In this document: positions 26,891-36,021 of the stretch, in pieces
How the letters are laid out: each line of letters opens with the position of its first letter
Position numbering within the stretch: position 1 is the stretch's first letter
Source: an uncultured Robinsoniella sp.
GTDB lineage: Bacteria > Bacillota > Clostridia > Lachnospirales > Lachnospiraceae
Length of the DNA: 64,000 nt
Assembly: GCA_900540475.1 (NCBI GenBank)
Contig: UQGG01000032.1
Location: 1 to 64,000, forward strand
Direction of reading: 5' to 3'
Made by a program: the position numbers and the translations under genes
Notes under the pieces: generated by a model
The model's database searches: none
The model's input: only the letters and a program-made list of their open reading frames with translations
Told to the model about the DNA's origin: nothing

Positions 26891-29098
26891 TTACTCGAAA
26901 AACATATGCTCCATATAAAAATCGTTAAATTCTTTGTCGCAGGAAAGATTAATTTCCGTAGACAGACCCACGATGCATTCCATCTCCCGGTCACCGTCTT
27001 CCGATATAAAATAACGGATGGCACCGCCCAGGCTGCTGTTTCCTACCGTCTGGATCTTATTTTCAAATTCTCCCGGCAGCATCCCAATCTGGATGGCCTT
27101 TTTCGTATCAATATGAAAACCAAACCCACCAGCCAGATAGACAGTTGTTACCTGGTCATAAGTTACCCCATACCGCAGAAGCAGCGTTTCCACGCCCCCT
27201 CGTACCGCTGCCTTGGCAAGCTGGATTTCTCTTACATCCTTCTGGGTAAATACAATGTCTTTTCCATCCGGTGTTCTTGCAATCGGGAATCCGTCGTCAA
27301 AATAATCTTCATCCAAAAGTCCCGTCTCATCCACATACTCTTCCCTGACAAGCTCAGCAGCTGTTTCTATTACTCCAGTGCCGCACAGCCCAATGGGCGG
27401 TTCATTTCCAATGGTCTCTACCTCTGCACGCTCTTTGTTCAGATGTACCCCACAGATAGCGCCTTTTACGCTGCCCATTCCCCAGGTAATATTTCCACCC
27501 TCAAAAGCAGGTCCTGCCGCCGTGGATGACACCAGTATCTTATCCTTGTTGCCCAGTGCCATCTCTCCGTTTGTCCCAAGGTCAACTAGAAGGCAGATTT
27601 CTTCGCTTTTAAAAAAGTCACAGAAATACATCCCGGATACAATATCTCCCCCAACATAGGTAGAAATACCGGGCAGCACTACTACTTCACAATCCAGCAG
27701 ACCTTCTCCCAGAATATGTTCAAAAGGTTCTTTTACCATCTTAATATTAACCGGTGTGAACGGCACTACCCCTAACGTTTCACAGGAATATCCCATGAGC
27801 AGATGCCCCATGGTGGTGTTACATCCGATCACTACCTGTTCCACCTGTCCGGAGGCAATACCCGTTTCTTTTAAAATTTCACGGATACCGGTTAACAGAT
27901 CCTGGCGGATTGAAGCCTGGAGTTCTTCTTTCTTCCCGTCATTGGACGCCTGGATGCGGGATATGACATCTGCCCCAAAGCTTCTCTGCTTATTAATGGT
28001 AGAAAAAGAATGCACAACCTCCCTGCTCTGTTTTCCCACCAGATTCAGTGCAATGGTGGTGGTTCCGATATCAATTGCTATGCCAAATTCCGTGTCCTTT
28101 AATGCTCCCGAATCGTATTGTTTTCCCGTGTAGTCTGAAACAATTTCAAAATCAGACTCATCATTTCTGTCTAATGCTATTTTACAGTCCCCATCCGGAA
28201 ATGCTCTGCAGGACAGCCGGTATCCCATATCCAGCTCCTCTTTTGTAAACTTTTTCTCATCCGAAGGCGTGATTAAAAGGCTGCCTTCCAAAAGCCGGAT
28301 CTTGCATTTCCCACAGATTCCTTTCCCGCCGCATACAGCGCTGAAATAAACATCATGGGCGATCAGGGCATCCAGAATACTCTGTTTTTCTGCACATGGT
28401 ATCCGGTAGCTCTTTCCATTCTCAATCACTTCAATCATAACAGGTGCCACCTTTCTTAATTTACAGTGCAGTGCACTGCATTTTCTGCAATCATGCTGCA
28501 TCCGGAATTCCTTTTCATCATCAGTCAGAATCAGGATCAGACAAGATGTTTTTACGGGATCAAACATGAATCCTGAGGTGATGCCGATCCCCAGCAGTTC
28601 TTCTGCCTTAATCTGGCGGTGCATCACCTGCTGCATTTCCATCGGAATATCATGGGGCGCTTCCAGACGCTTCTTAATCCCCGCTTTCCGGCTGGCGCAC
28701 TCCTCCCTCAGTACATCCTGAAGGGCATCTTCCATCTGAAACAGATAACTGTCAGCCATGGCATCAATCAGCATCCCCTTCAGATAATCCCCCTGGCGAA
28801 ACATCTCTGTACTATAGGCACTTACTTCCCCTCCAACGGTTGTTAAAACGTAAGCCGCCTGTTGTTCCGTAAGATCTGCCTGCTTTGCAATCTCTTCCGG
28901 TACGGTATCAAATTTAATCAAGGCATGGGACTCGATTTTTCCATATACCAGTTCTTCCAGTTCCTCATACTCTTCTTCCACTTCTTCATAAATGGGGTTA
29001 TCTTCCTTGCAGTCCAGTAGCTGCAGGACCACCTTTTTATCTATCCTGACGTCAAATCCATCCAGACAGATAATCTCACCCTTTCTCGTTATCTGCAT
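26891..29098 (-). CDS. Corrinoid activation protein: 2Fe-2S ferredoxin fused to ASKHA ATPase
   Basis: A 735-residue protein that should use ATP and low-potential electrons to reduce inactive Co(II) corrinoid back to Co(I). The N-terminal 220 residues hold a helical region and a CRKCSALHC cluster near residue 207. This part looks like the MetH-activation-like domain fused to some such proteins (family recall, moderate certainty). A plant-type 2Fe-2S domain follows (CGGKGICGKC from residue 256). The rest is the RACo-type ASKHA/DUF4445 domain with IDIGTTTIALNLVG, GCNTTM, LLVDLGTNGEM and YLAGGFG. The start at 29098 has GGGAGGG nine bases upstream. It follows the corrinoid protein gene on the same strand, its expected partner. 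Confidence 0.9.
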   Translation of the reverse strand: MQITRKGEIICLDGFDVRIDKKVVLQLLDCKEDNPIYEEVEEEYEELEELVYGKIESHALIKFDTVPEEIAKQADLTEQQAAYVLTTVGGEVSAYSTEMFRQGDYLKGMLIDAMADSYLFQMEDALQDVLREECASRKAGIKKRLEAPHDIPMEMQQVMHRQIKAEELLGIGITSGFMFDPVKTSCLILILTDDEKEFRMQHDCRKCSALHCKLRKVAPVMIEVIENGKSYRIPCAEKQSILDALIAHDVYFSAVCGGKGICGKCKIRLLEGSLLITPSDEKKFTKEELDMGYRLSCRAFPDGDCKIALDRNDESDFEIVSDYTGKQYDSGALKDTEFGIAIDIGTTTIALNLVGKQSREVVHSFSTINKQRSFGADVISRIQASNDGKKEELQASIRQDLLTGIREILKETGIASGQVEQVVIGCNTTMGHLLMGYSCETLGVVPFTPVNIKMVKEPFEHILGEGLLDCEVVVLPGISTYVGGDIVSGMYFCDFFKSEEICLLVDLGTNGEMALGNKDKILVSSTAAGPAFEGGNITWGMGSVKGAICGVHLNKERAEVETIGNEPPIGLCGTGVIETAAELVREEYVDETGLLDEDYFDDGFPIARTPDGKDIVFTQKDVREIQLAKAAVRGGVETLLLRYGVTYDQVTTVYLAGGFGFHIDTKKAIQIGMLPGEFENKIQTVGNSSLGGAIRYFISEDGDREMECIVGLSTEINLSCDKEFNDFYMEHMFFE

Positions 29099-29140
29099 AT
29101 CATGACCCTCCCGCAGTGTCATCCGCCCGCATATCTAAAT

Positions 29141-29184
29141 CGTGTTAGAAAGCTTTCCCGAAGAACGTATTTATAACACACTCT
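29141..29184. repeat. Possible degenerate family A hairpin
   Basis: CGTGTTAGAAAGCTTTC at the left and ATAACACACTCT at the right resemble the ends of the short family A copies. It lies between the corrinoid and activator genes. The match is weak. Confidence 0.25.
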
Positions 29185-29210
29185 AAAATATACGCCGTTA
29201 AATGTAAGCA

Positions 29211-29246
29211 AGGCTGTTACACAACCCTTCCGGTATGCAACAGCCT
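29211..29246 (-). terminator. Hairpin downstream of the corrinoid protein gene
   Basis: AGGCTGTT pairs with AACAGCCT with further pairing inside. It is 28 bases after the corrinoid stop. In the direction of transcription no T tract follows, so it probably stabilises or attenuates the corrinoid/activator transcript rather than ending it. Confidence 0.5.
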
Positions 29247-29273
29247 ATGTAAATTTTTTCGTTTTTTATAACT

Positions 29274-29912
29274 TTAATTGGCTAATACAGCTTTTTTTGC
29301 AACTTCGGCGCAGGTAGCTGCATCCGGTGTATAGTAGTCTGCTCCAATTTGTTCTGCAAAGCTTTCATTTACTGGTGCTCCACCAACCATTACGATATAT
29401 TTATCACGGAGACCTTTTTCTTTTAACTCATCAACAACAGTCTGCATATTCGGCATTGTTGTGGTAAGAAGTGCTGACATACAGATAATATCTGCCCCAA
29501 CTTCTTCTGCCTTATCAATAAATGCTGCCGGCTCTGCATCTACGCCGATATCATGAATTTCAAGACCTGCTCCTTTTAACATCATTACTACAAGGTTCTT
29601 ACCAATATCATGTAAATCACCTTTTACAGTACCTACAATTGCTTTACCAACCGGTTCATTTCCAACTTCAACCAGCTTTGGTTCCAAAATAGCCAGTCCT
29701 GCGTTCATTGCTCTTGCTGCTACCAGTACTTCCGGTACGAAAACTTCATTATTTTTGAATTTTTCACCGATGATCATCATTCCGGATAACAGACCTTCAT
29801 TTAAGACTGCTTTTGGATCCAGGTTTTCATCAATTGCCTGCTGCACCAATGCCTTAACGTTTTTTGCTCTACCTTTTTGTAAAAATGCTGAAATTTCTTC
29901 AATAATTGCCAT
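29274..29912 (-). CDS. Corrinoid protein of a methyltransferase system
   Basis: A 212-residue cobalamin-binding methyl carrier of the MtaC/MtbC/MttC type. The N-terminal helical cap (1-85) precedes a Rossmann domain with the lower axial ligand motif GDLHDIG (His 101), then ICMSALLTTTM and VMVGGAPVN, the usual B12-binding signature. The start at 29912 has AGGAGG eight bases upstream. It is divergent from a PocR-AraC regulator and followed by the corrinoid activator. No substrate-specific methyltransferase (MttB, MtaB or MtmB type) adjoins it, so the substrate cannot be inferred here. The URO-D-type methyltransferases at 53 and 60 kb are possible partners. Confidence 0.93.
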   Translation of the reverse strand: MAIIEEISAFLQKGRAKNVKALVQQAIDENLDPKAVLNEGLLSGMMIIGEKFKNNEVFVPEVLVAARAMNAGLAILEPKLVEVGNEPVGKAIVGTVKGDLHDIGKNLVVMMLKGAGLEIHDIGVDAEPAAFIDKAEEVGADIICMSALLTTTMPNMQTVVDELKEKGLRDKYIVMVGGAPVNESFAEQIGADYYTPDAATCAEVAKKAVLAN

Positions 29913-30205
29913 GACTAATATCCTCCTTTTATTTGCCATTACATTTTATAATTACAACTGCTCTCCGCAAAGCATCTGTAATTTGTATGTCCACAGTATA
30001 ATTCATTTTAAAATTCTTTTTTTGTAATTATTTTAGATTCAATGTATTTTTTTTGCATTATGTATGCTATAATGAAGAAAAATAAAGGTTTTATTTGCGA
30101 TTTGTCTAAAATACACAAATTGAACCTTTGGGTTTTGTATATATTTTACTTTAGATATCACTCTCACAAAATTTTTACCATTTATTGGTCCGGGAGGTAA
30201 CAACT

Positions 30206-31456
30206 ATGACGCCATATCTCTACACTGTGGTTGAAAAAGAACATTTAACGGAAATGCTGGGAGCATTCCAGGCCTGCGTAGATCTGCCCATTCAGGTAAT
30301 CGATGAAAACGGTAAGATCCTGGAATCCAGCGGGGCAGAGACCTGCTTCTGCAATACATTTAAAAAACATCTGCCTAAGGATGACAGCTGTGAACTGCTG
30401 CATATCAATGCCAGTAAGCGTGCAATCACTCTTGGAGAGACCTATATATTTTCCTGCCATGCGAATCTGAACCATATTGTATTTCCTCTGCTGAATAAGA
30501 ATGCCTTCTTTGGTTCTATTCTCGTAGGGCCTTTTTTAATGGACTCACCGGATTCCCTTATGATTCTGGATATCGCAAAGCGTTACGAGATTCCTACTGA
30601 ATCTCTTTTAGAATTGTACGAAGAGTCAAACTCCATCAAGGTCATTACTCCGGCACATGTGACCCAGATCAGTAAATTGCTCTATTACCTGTTCTCAAGC
30701 CTGATTTCAGACAGCCGGCAGCAATTGATTATCAACCAGGGTAAATTACATCAGCAATCGAAGATAAATGAATCCATACAGATGTATAAATCCTTTGGAG
30801 ATGAAGAAAAAGTAAGCTACCCTTATGAAAAAGAAAAAGAACTGATTACGAAAGTAAAAACAAAAAATGTACCGGAAGCAAAAGGCATCCTCAACGACCT
30901 TTTGGGCTATGTACTATTTTCCGGCGGAAACAGCATGGACATCCTGAAATCCAGGGCGATAGAGCTGTGTTCCCTGCTTTCCCGCGCCGCTATTGAGGGC
31001 GGTGCCGCCACCGACAGCATTTTAAAAATAAATAACCACTTTTTACAGAACCTCCAGAACATCAACAACCTGGATGAACTGTGTTATAAGCTCCAGGAAA
31101 GCGTGGAGGTATTCACCGAATCCATGTTTAACTATATTCCTTCCAAAAACAATGAGCTTATGAAAAAGGCAATTGCCTATATATCCAAAAATTATTCCAA
31201 AAATCTGACATTAGAGGAAGTTGCAAATGATGTACATCTCAATCCCGCATATTTCTCCACAGTCTTCAAGCAGTCCTGCGGCTCTTCTTTTAAAGAATAC
31301 CTGAATATGGTGCGCATCGAAGAGAGTAAACGGCTGCTGGCGAATACGGATTATTCTGTAATTGACATCGCTATCGCAGTGGGATTTGAGGATCAGAGCT
31401 ATTTCTCAAAAGTATTTAAAAAATATACTGGTCTTACGCCGAAGCAGTATCGATGA
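30206..31456 (+). CDS. AraC-family regulator with PocR sensory domain
   Basis: A 416-residue protein. The N-terminal PocR domain (about 1-170) shows the cysteine-rich ligand pattern NTFKKH, CELLHINASK and YIFSCHANLN. A linker follows, and the C-terminal 100 residues are the AraC helix-turn-helix pair (VHLNPAYFSTVFK and VGFEDQSYFSKVFKKY). PocR domains bind small organic ligands, for example 1,3-propanediol in the cobalamin/propanediol regulator. The start at 30206 has GGGAGG nine bases upstream. It is divergent from the corrinoid gene across a 293-base region, so control of the corrinoid/activator operon is likely. A family B repeat starts two bases after the stop. Confidence 0.9.
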   Translation: MTPYLYTVVEKEHLTEMLGAFQACVDLPIQVIDENGKILESSGAETCFCNTFKKHLPKDDSCELLHINASKRAITLGETYIFSCHANLNHIVFPLLNKNAFFGSILVGPFLMDSPDSLMILDIAKRYEIPTESLLELYEESNSIKVITPAHVTQISKLLYYLFSSLISDSRQQLIINQGKLHQQSKINESIQMYKSFGDEEKVSYPYEKEKELITKVKTKNVPEAKGILNDLLGYVLFSGGNSMDILKSRAIELCSLLSRAAIEGGAATDSILKINNHFLQNLQNINNLDELCYKLQESVEVFTESMFNYIPSKNNELMKKAIAYISKNYSKNLTLEEVANDVHLNPAYFSTVFKQSCGSSFKEYLNMVRIEESKRLLANTDYSVIDIAIAVGFEDQSYFSKVFKKYTGLTPKQYR

Positions 31457-31458
31457 AA

Positions 31459-31735
31459 TTGGGGGGGTAGCTGATTAAGGACGCTTTATTTCCGAAGCGC
31501 TTTTTGGCGGCACGCGGGCATTCGCTCCGAAATCCTGATGCATTTCGCAGCTCACTGCCCGCTTAGTATCCGATGGGAGCCAGTCGAATACTATCCGCCA
31601 AAAAACACTCCGGGAAGCTAAGAAAATACTCAGCTCTGCTCTACGCTTCCTCCGCCCATACCAGTTTCCCACACCCATCTTTCCGAGATTCAGTTTATCG
31701 CAACAAAGCTGGTTTTCTCAGCAGGTTGGAACCCC
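31459..31735 (+). repeat. Family B repeat, longest copy B3
   Basis: Positions 31489-31565 are a perfect inverted copy of 1-77; 31566-31730 align with the minus strand of 9190-9357. Within the copy, CCGAAGCGCTTTTTGGCGG and CCGCCAAAAAACACTCCGG are inverted, so the whole can fold as a long hairpin. It begins just after the AraC stop. In this 470-base gene-free region the remaining part (31740-31929) shows no gene or motif I recognise. Confidence 0.7.
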
Positions 31736-31929
31736 TGGGCTGTGGCTGGCTGTTCTTTATTGGATGTAGCGCGGTATATTTTCACAATTTATGCGTAGAA
31801 GAAGATGAACGTCTACTCCTTTTTCTGATCACAGAATGAAAAACATATCCTGGTCTCAAGAACAGTTGCTTTAAGCCAATCGCGTTCAGCATGCCCCTCC
31901 AGACTGCTTGTAAGACAATACCTACATAT

Positions 31930-32640
31930 CTATTGCATCGCAAACTCATCAAATTTCTCCTGATTGACTGCAACCCCCAGCTCTTCAATACGAGCATCTG
32001 CATATCTTATAAGCAGATCGTTTTTAAAAACTACCCCGTATTTATCCCGGATTTCGTTGCTATTCAGTCCACTTATATCCTTTCCGTTTTCTTCGCAGTA
32101 TGAACGGATCTGCTCATCTGTATATTTTAATTCATCGTCTTCCATGAGCTTTATCAATTCCCTGGATATATTACTGATGCAGTAATTCATATATGTCAAC
32201 ATACTGTAGTTTTTATTACCGTATACGATTTTTCCGCTTTTTACAGAGTTCTCCCTGTCTGAATTTTCCTTTTCCATCTCTTCTTTTATTTCCTCAAAGG
32301 TAACTGTTTTTCTAAGTCCTTTTTCCTTTGCCAGAATAAAAATCATCTGTTCCCTCAGGCAATCCTGTTTCGCCTGTGCTTTTAGCAGCGTGGCTGCGGA
32401 CATTCCGTCTTTTACCTGACGGTTCCAAAATTCATCGTCCACTGTTTCGCCGGGTTTCTGATAACTGCTGATTATATCTGTTCTGTTTTTATCCAGGTAA
32501 AACTGAAACTGCCCGTCTGTTATTTCTGTCGTGCCTAACTTCATAATATAAGTATCGGTATCTTTTAAACATATGTAGAAAATTCCTGCTGCCAGTCCCA
32601 GCAGCAGGATGCAGACAACACTCCATCGTATATACTTCAT
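31930..32640 (-). CDS. Exported protein with single N-terminal membrane segment, unknown function
   Basis: A 236-residue protein with a hydrophobic signal or anchor (about residues 7-24) and a helical, Glu/Lys-rich body. The early part (IMKLGTTEITDGQFQFYLDKNR) resembles the N-terminal lobe of SurA/PrsA-type foldases (YxVGxxxITxxEFxFY). No parvulin isomerase domain is present, so it may be a chaperone-like or docking protein. It is the last gene after the two giant secreted proteins and may assist their export or folding; this is inference from position. GGGAGAAAAG precedes the start. Confidence 0.6.
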   Translation of the reverse strand: MKYIRWSVVCILLLGLAAGIFYICLKDTDTYIMKLGTTEITDGQFQFYLDKNRTDIISSYQKPGETVDDEFWNRQVKDGMSAATLLKAQAKQDCLREQMIFILAKEKGLRKTVTFEEIKEEMEKENSDRENSVKSGKIVYGNKNYSMLTYMNYCISNISRELIKLMEDDELKYTDEQIRSYCEENGKDISGLNSNEIRDKYGVVFKNDLLIRYADARIEELGVAVNQEKFDEFAMQ

Positions 32641-32692
32641 CTTTTCTCCCTGTTTGAATTATTGCGTTACATCCGAATGTTCCCATTGCAGG

Positions 32693-32750
32693 ATGCAGCC
32701 ATGCCGTATCCAAACGCAGATTCACTGCGTCTGAAATCACATGGCTGCAT
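32693..32750 (-). terminator. Nested hairpin after the PIG-L/F5-8C gene
   Basis: ATGCAGCCATG pairs with CATGGCTGCAT, and an inner ACGCAG pairs with CTGCGT. It lies six bases beyond the stop of the 3.2-kb gene. It could end that transcript or reduce expression of the small gene that follows. Confidence 0.65.
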
Positions 32751-32755
32751 CACAC

Positions 32756-35700
32756 TTATTCTACTTCTATTTCAGCCAGACCGGTGCTGGTTGTGCTGTC
32801 CGATACGGACGTGATCACAAATTTAACACTGCTGGATTTTTTATTCACTGCAATCTCCAGAGGTCTTCCATTGTTGGGAAGTTCGCCCACTTCGATTTCC
32901 GAACCGTCATCGAATATCAGTTTACCGCCTGTGATCTGGTTATTCATATCCGGTCTGTCATATAATTTTATCCGGCTGATATCTGTCTTACTTTGGAAGT
33001 CCAGATTGATCCATGCCCCCGCAGTTTCCTGGTTTGTTACCCATTCTGCATGTGCAAACCTCATGTGCCCATAGGGAAGCCCTCCGGCTTCTCCGTCCAG
33101 GACGCCATCAACCGCTTTTATGGCACTCTGATCCAGCTTCCTGTCTTTACTGCTCATTTCTGAAGAAGCCGTCACTGCCGCATTCATTGCGAAACTGGTA
33201 AAATCCCTGGTCCAGAAAATCTCATTCACCTTTGCAAAGGATCCAATATAGCCATAATACTGTGAGGTATACAGGCGAAGTGCCTGGTCTTTTAAATTAA
33301 AGGAAAACGGCGTCTGTCTCATGGAATAAGGCACATTGACATTTTCTCTCTCTGACCATTTAAACATCGTCAGATCCTCCAGACCCTGCGGCATGTTAAA
33401 TGCCTGGATACCCGCTTCATCACTGTTTAACACCGGCCAGTTACCATCGCCTGCACAGGAATGGATAATGCTTTCATGCAGCGTCGGATTATAGGAGGGA
33501 TTTTCCTTCTTGATGCTCTGGATCGCCTCTATTGCAAACAGGTCCAGATAGGCATGGTCAAAGTGCATATCATATCTGGATGGAACATAGATGTCCGTAG
33601 CATTGCTGTTAAGAATAGCAGTCTTTAAATCATTCAGGAAATTTGCCCTTGTGTATAAGGAGTGCTCACCTGTTAATTCGAAGCGATAGTCCTGCTTAAT
33701 ATCAGGATTGCCATAGCTGTACTGGTTGCCAAATCTACTGGTTAAAACAGCATCGTCTTCACCCGTATATAATTGATACAGAAAACTGTCCCAGTATGTC
33801 TGTGTACCTCCAAGACCGCCTGTATCTGCATATCCCAGGAACATGATATTGTCTTTGGACAGCCCCAGCGCATTCAGTGCATTGATGGTTTCCACAATTC
33901 TGCCCTGACCGCTTCCCTGGCCATTGTAGTCGCCATTGGTTGCAAGAAGCACCTTTACATTGTCACCTGCATCTACTGCCCGTTTGATGATTCCTCCTGC
34001 CATCAGCATCTCATCATCCTGGTGAGGTGCCAGAATTAATATATTTTTTCCGCTTGGCACGCCTGCATCCAGACCGTCAAAATGGATACCGGTCACTTCC
34101 AGGTCAGCTGATGGATTGGGGAAGAGAAACTTTACATATCTTGCCGGAGTTACCGGTATCTGAATTTCATCTTCTGCTGTCTCCCCGGATACTTCAGACA
34201 AAATGGTCCAGTTCTCATTATCTGAGGATACCAGGAACTGATAATTGTTTTTTGTTGTATTTTCTGCAAAGTCCACCTTATGATTTCGGATGTTGAATTC
34301 TCTGCCCAGGTCAATCTGCAGATATGCCGGTTCTTCTATAACCGCCGGTTTCCATGAAGTAGCCGGATCGTTGTCCGTTACCGCTTCTCCATTGTAATTT
34401 TCCGCTGTACCTGACGCTTCTACCGGCTGCCCAAAAGCAAGGTCTAAGTTCAAGTCCTGTCCCGCTTCTGTTGGCACATTTCCATCTACTGCAAATGCTC
34501 TGAATTCCGGAATGATTGCCCATGCAAGAGGTCTCTGCGTTGGCGTACCCGTAATTGTAACCCGGATCTTACTGCATTCAATATCCACATCCTCCGTCTG
34601 AACCATTGATGATGCCGGGTCGGTGTAAGGAGATTCCTGTGAATAATCTACTGCGGTGACCCAGTTTTCTCCACCGTCATTAGAATACTCAATTGTGTAC
34701 TTCCAGTCTTCAGCCAGATCTATATTGTTATCCTTTAAATCTTCCCATTCAATCTCCAGTTTTTTAACATTGTAATTGCTCCCCAGATCCACTGTCCACC
34801 AGTAGGGGAAGGTGCCTGTATTTCCACTGAAGGTCTTGGTATCTCCGTCTACCGCCAGTCCCGGTGCATTGCTTCCTCCGGACTGTTCCGCATTCTTGTG
34901 CAGGGCGACATTGCTTAACTGATTGTCGGTAAACACTTTAAACTCTGCAAAACCGCACCAGTAAGTTTCTGCCGGAAGCCCGGTAATAGTTACTCTCACA
35001 TATCGGAATTTAGTGTTCTCTTCAAATACCCCAGTCTGAGTTTTACTGCCATCGGTATTCCCTGTCCGATCAGACAGCATGGTAAAATTCACTCCGTCTG
35101 AAGATCCTTCAATTTTGTACTTCCAGGGATTGCTTTCCTCTTTTTCAAATGTCAATTCGAAATCCAGAAGGTCATAATCCTGTCCCAGATCCACCTGCCA
35201 CCATTTATCTGCACCAGATCCGTTGTTGATCCACATGGAGTCGTAATTTCCATCATTTCCATTTGATGCGGGACGCTGATTGTCACCGGATGTAGTTACC
35301 GGTTTGTTTTGTGATACGTTTAGCTTTGACATATCCACATCTTCCAGAATCAGGTTGTCCAGCTTAATCTCAGCGGGACCTCCCTGGCTTTCCATCACAA
35401 GATACACCGCCATTTCATCGTTGTAAAAATCTGTCCGAAACTCCCGTTCCTCAGTTCCCACAGAAAAGCTATTGCTTTCCGATCCAGATACTACCTTCAC
35501 GGTTGCCCCGCTGCTTGAAAATGCTGAGAATCCCCGGAATATTTTCCCATAGGGTATTGCTATTTTACTTACCTGGGCATCCTTTGTCAGGGTTTCCGCC
35601 CATAATTTTACATTTCCATTAGATGCGCCGGTAAAAAATCCACCGGTTCCAAAATCGCATCCTCCATAGATCCCGGTAAGCGCCAGATCTTCACCGCCCC

Positions 35701-35959
35701 GATCCTCAAAATCAATGACCGTCTGTCGAATTTCTGCTTCTGCCGCATTTACATTTTTTGTCGCATTTACGTCTTCTGCCGTATTTACGTCTTCTGCCGC
35801 ATTCACTTCTTCTGCCGCATTCACTTCTTCTGTCTCATTTACGTCTTCTGCTGCATTCACTTCCTCTGCCGCATGAACCTTTTCTGCCGGTATAGCGGAA
35901 ATTCCTCCCATAATCAATAGGGTTGATGCAAAAGCTGCCATCACATGTTTTTTTCTCAT
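32756..35959 (-). CDS. Large secreted protein: F5/8C domains and PIG-L-type deacetylase
   Basis: A 1067-residue secreted protein. The signal peptide ends near residue 30 (KVHA). Six-residue repeats (AEEVNA, AEDVNT and variants) span about 31-75. An IDFED-type beta domain follows (about 80-210), then three F5/8-type-C (discoidin) domains (about 213-345, 348-490 and 505-625) and a PIG-L (LmbE) domain (about 638-900). The PIG-L domain has the zinc motif APHQDDEM and a later HFDH. A further F5/8C-like domain ends the protein. PIG-L enzymes remove N-acetyl groups from GlcNAc-containing substrates, so a surface or secreted glycan deacetylase with several carbohydrate-binding modules is likely. No LPXTG or SLH anchor is visible. 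The IDFED plus F5/8C module recurs in the upstream gene. Confidence 0.88.
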   Translation of the reverse strand: MRKKHVMAAFASTLLIMGGISAIPAEKVHAAEEVNAAEDVNETEEVNAAEEVNAAEDVNTAEDVNATKNVNAAEAEIRQTVIDFEDRGGEDLALTGIYGGCDFGTGGFFTGASNGNVKLWAETLTKDAQVSKIAIPYGKIFRGFSAFSSSGATVKVVSGSESNSFSVGTEEREFRTDFYNDEMAVYLVMESQGGPAEIKLDNLILEDVDMSKLNVSQNKPVTTSGDNQRPASNGNDGNYDSMWINNGSGADKWWQVDLGQDYDLLDFELTFEKEESNPWKYKIEGSSDGVNFTMLSDRTGNTDGSKTQTGVFEENTKFRYVRVTITGLPAETYWCGFAEFKVFTDNQLSNVALHKNAEQSGGSNAPGLAVDGDTKTFSGNTGTFPYWWTVDLGSNYNVKKLEIEWEDLKDNNIDLAEDWKYTIEYSNDGGENWVTAVDYSQESPYTDPASSMVQTEDVDIECSKIRVTITGTPTQRPLAWAIIPEFRAFAVDGNVPTEAGQDLNLDLAFGQPVEASGTAENYNGEAVTDNDPATSWKPAVIEEPAYLQIDLGREFNIRNHKVDFAENTTKNNYQFLVSSDNENWTILSEVSGETAEDEIQIPVTPARYVKFLFPNPSADLEVTGIHFDGLDAGVPSGKNILILAPHQDDEMLMAGGIIKRAVDAGDNVKVLLATNGDYNGQGSGQGRIVETINALNALGLSKDNIMFLGYADTGGLGGTQTYWDSFLYQLYTGEDDAVLTSRFGNQYSYGNPDIKQDYRFELTGEHSLYTRANFLNDLKTAILNSNATDIYVPSRYDMHFDHAYLDLFAIEAIQSIKKENPSYNPTLHESIIHSCAGDGNWPVLNSDEAGIQAFNMPQGLEDLTMFKWSERENVNVPYSMRQTPFSFNLKDQALRLYTSQYYGYIGSFAKVNEIFWTRDFTSFAMNAAVTASSEMSSKDRKLDQSAIKAVDGVLDGEAGGLPYGHMRFAHAEWVTNQETAGAWINLDFQSKTDISRIKLYDRPDMNNQITGGKLIFDDGSEIEVGELPNNGRPLEIAVNKKSSSVKFVITSVSDSTTSTGLAEIEVE
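35735..35875 (-). repeat. In-frame 18-bp tandem repeats in the PIG-L gene
   Basis: About eight units encode six-residue variants of AEEVNA, AEDVNA, TEEVNA and TKNVNA just after the signal peptide. The unit length is a multiple of three, so copy-number change would alter linker length without breaking the frame. Confidence 0.8.
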
Positions 35960-35975
35960 AGCTCGTTCTCCCTTC

Positions 35976-36011
35976 CAGAGCGTGCCCCATAAGATATACG
36001 GACACGCTCTG
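35976..36011. repeat. Hairpin with family A-like ends between two giant genes
   Basis: AGAGCGTG and CACGCTCT are exact inverted copies 18 bases apart, extended by C/G and partial CCCC/GG pairing. The ends are those of family A; the interior is unrelated. It lies between the beta-helix and PIG-L genes of one operon. Confidence 0.5.
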
Positions 36012-36021
36012 ATGTTTTCTT

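Noticed and set aside
29913..30205. Cobalamin riboswitch before the corrinoid gene
   Set aside because: No B12 box or matching stem architecture could be found; the region is AT-rich and more likely holds regulator sites.
31475..31839. Possible small proteins encoded within the family B copies, on either strand
   Set aside because: Some translated stretches look alike between copies (for example KYSALLYAS against KYSAQLYAY), but copy B1 is shifted by one base in the same block, and no ribosome binding site fits. The similarity follows from DNA homology.
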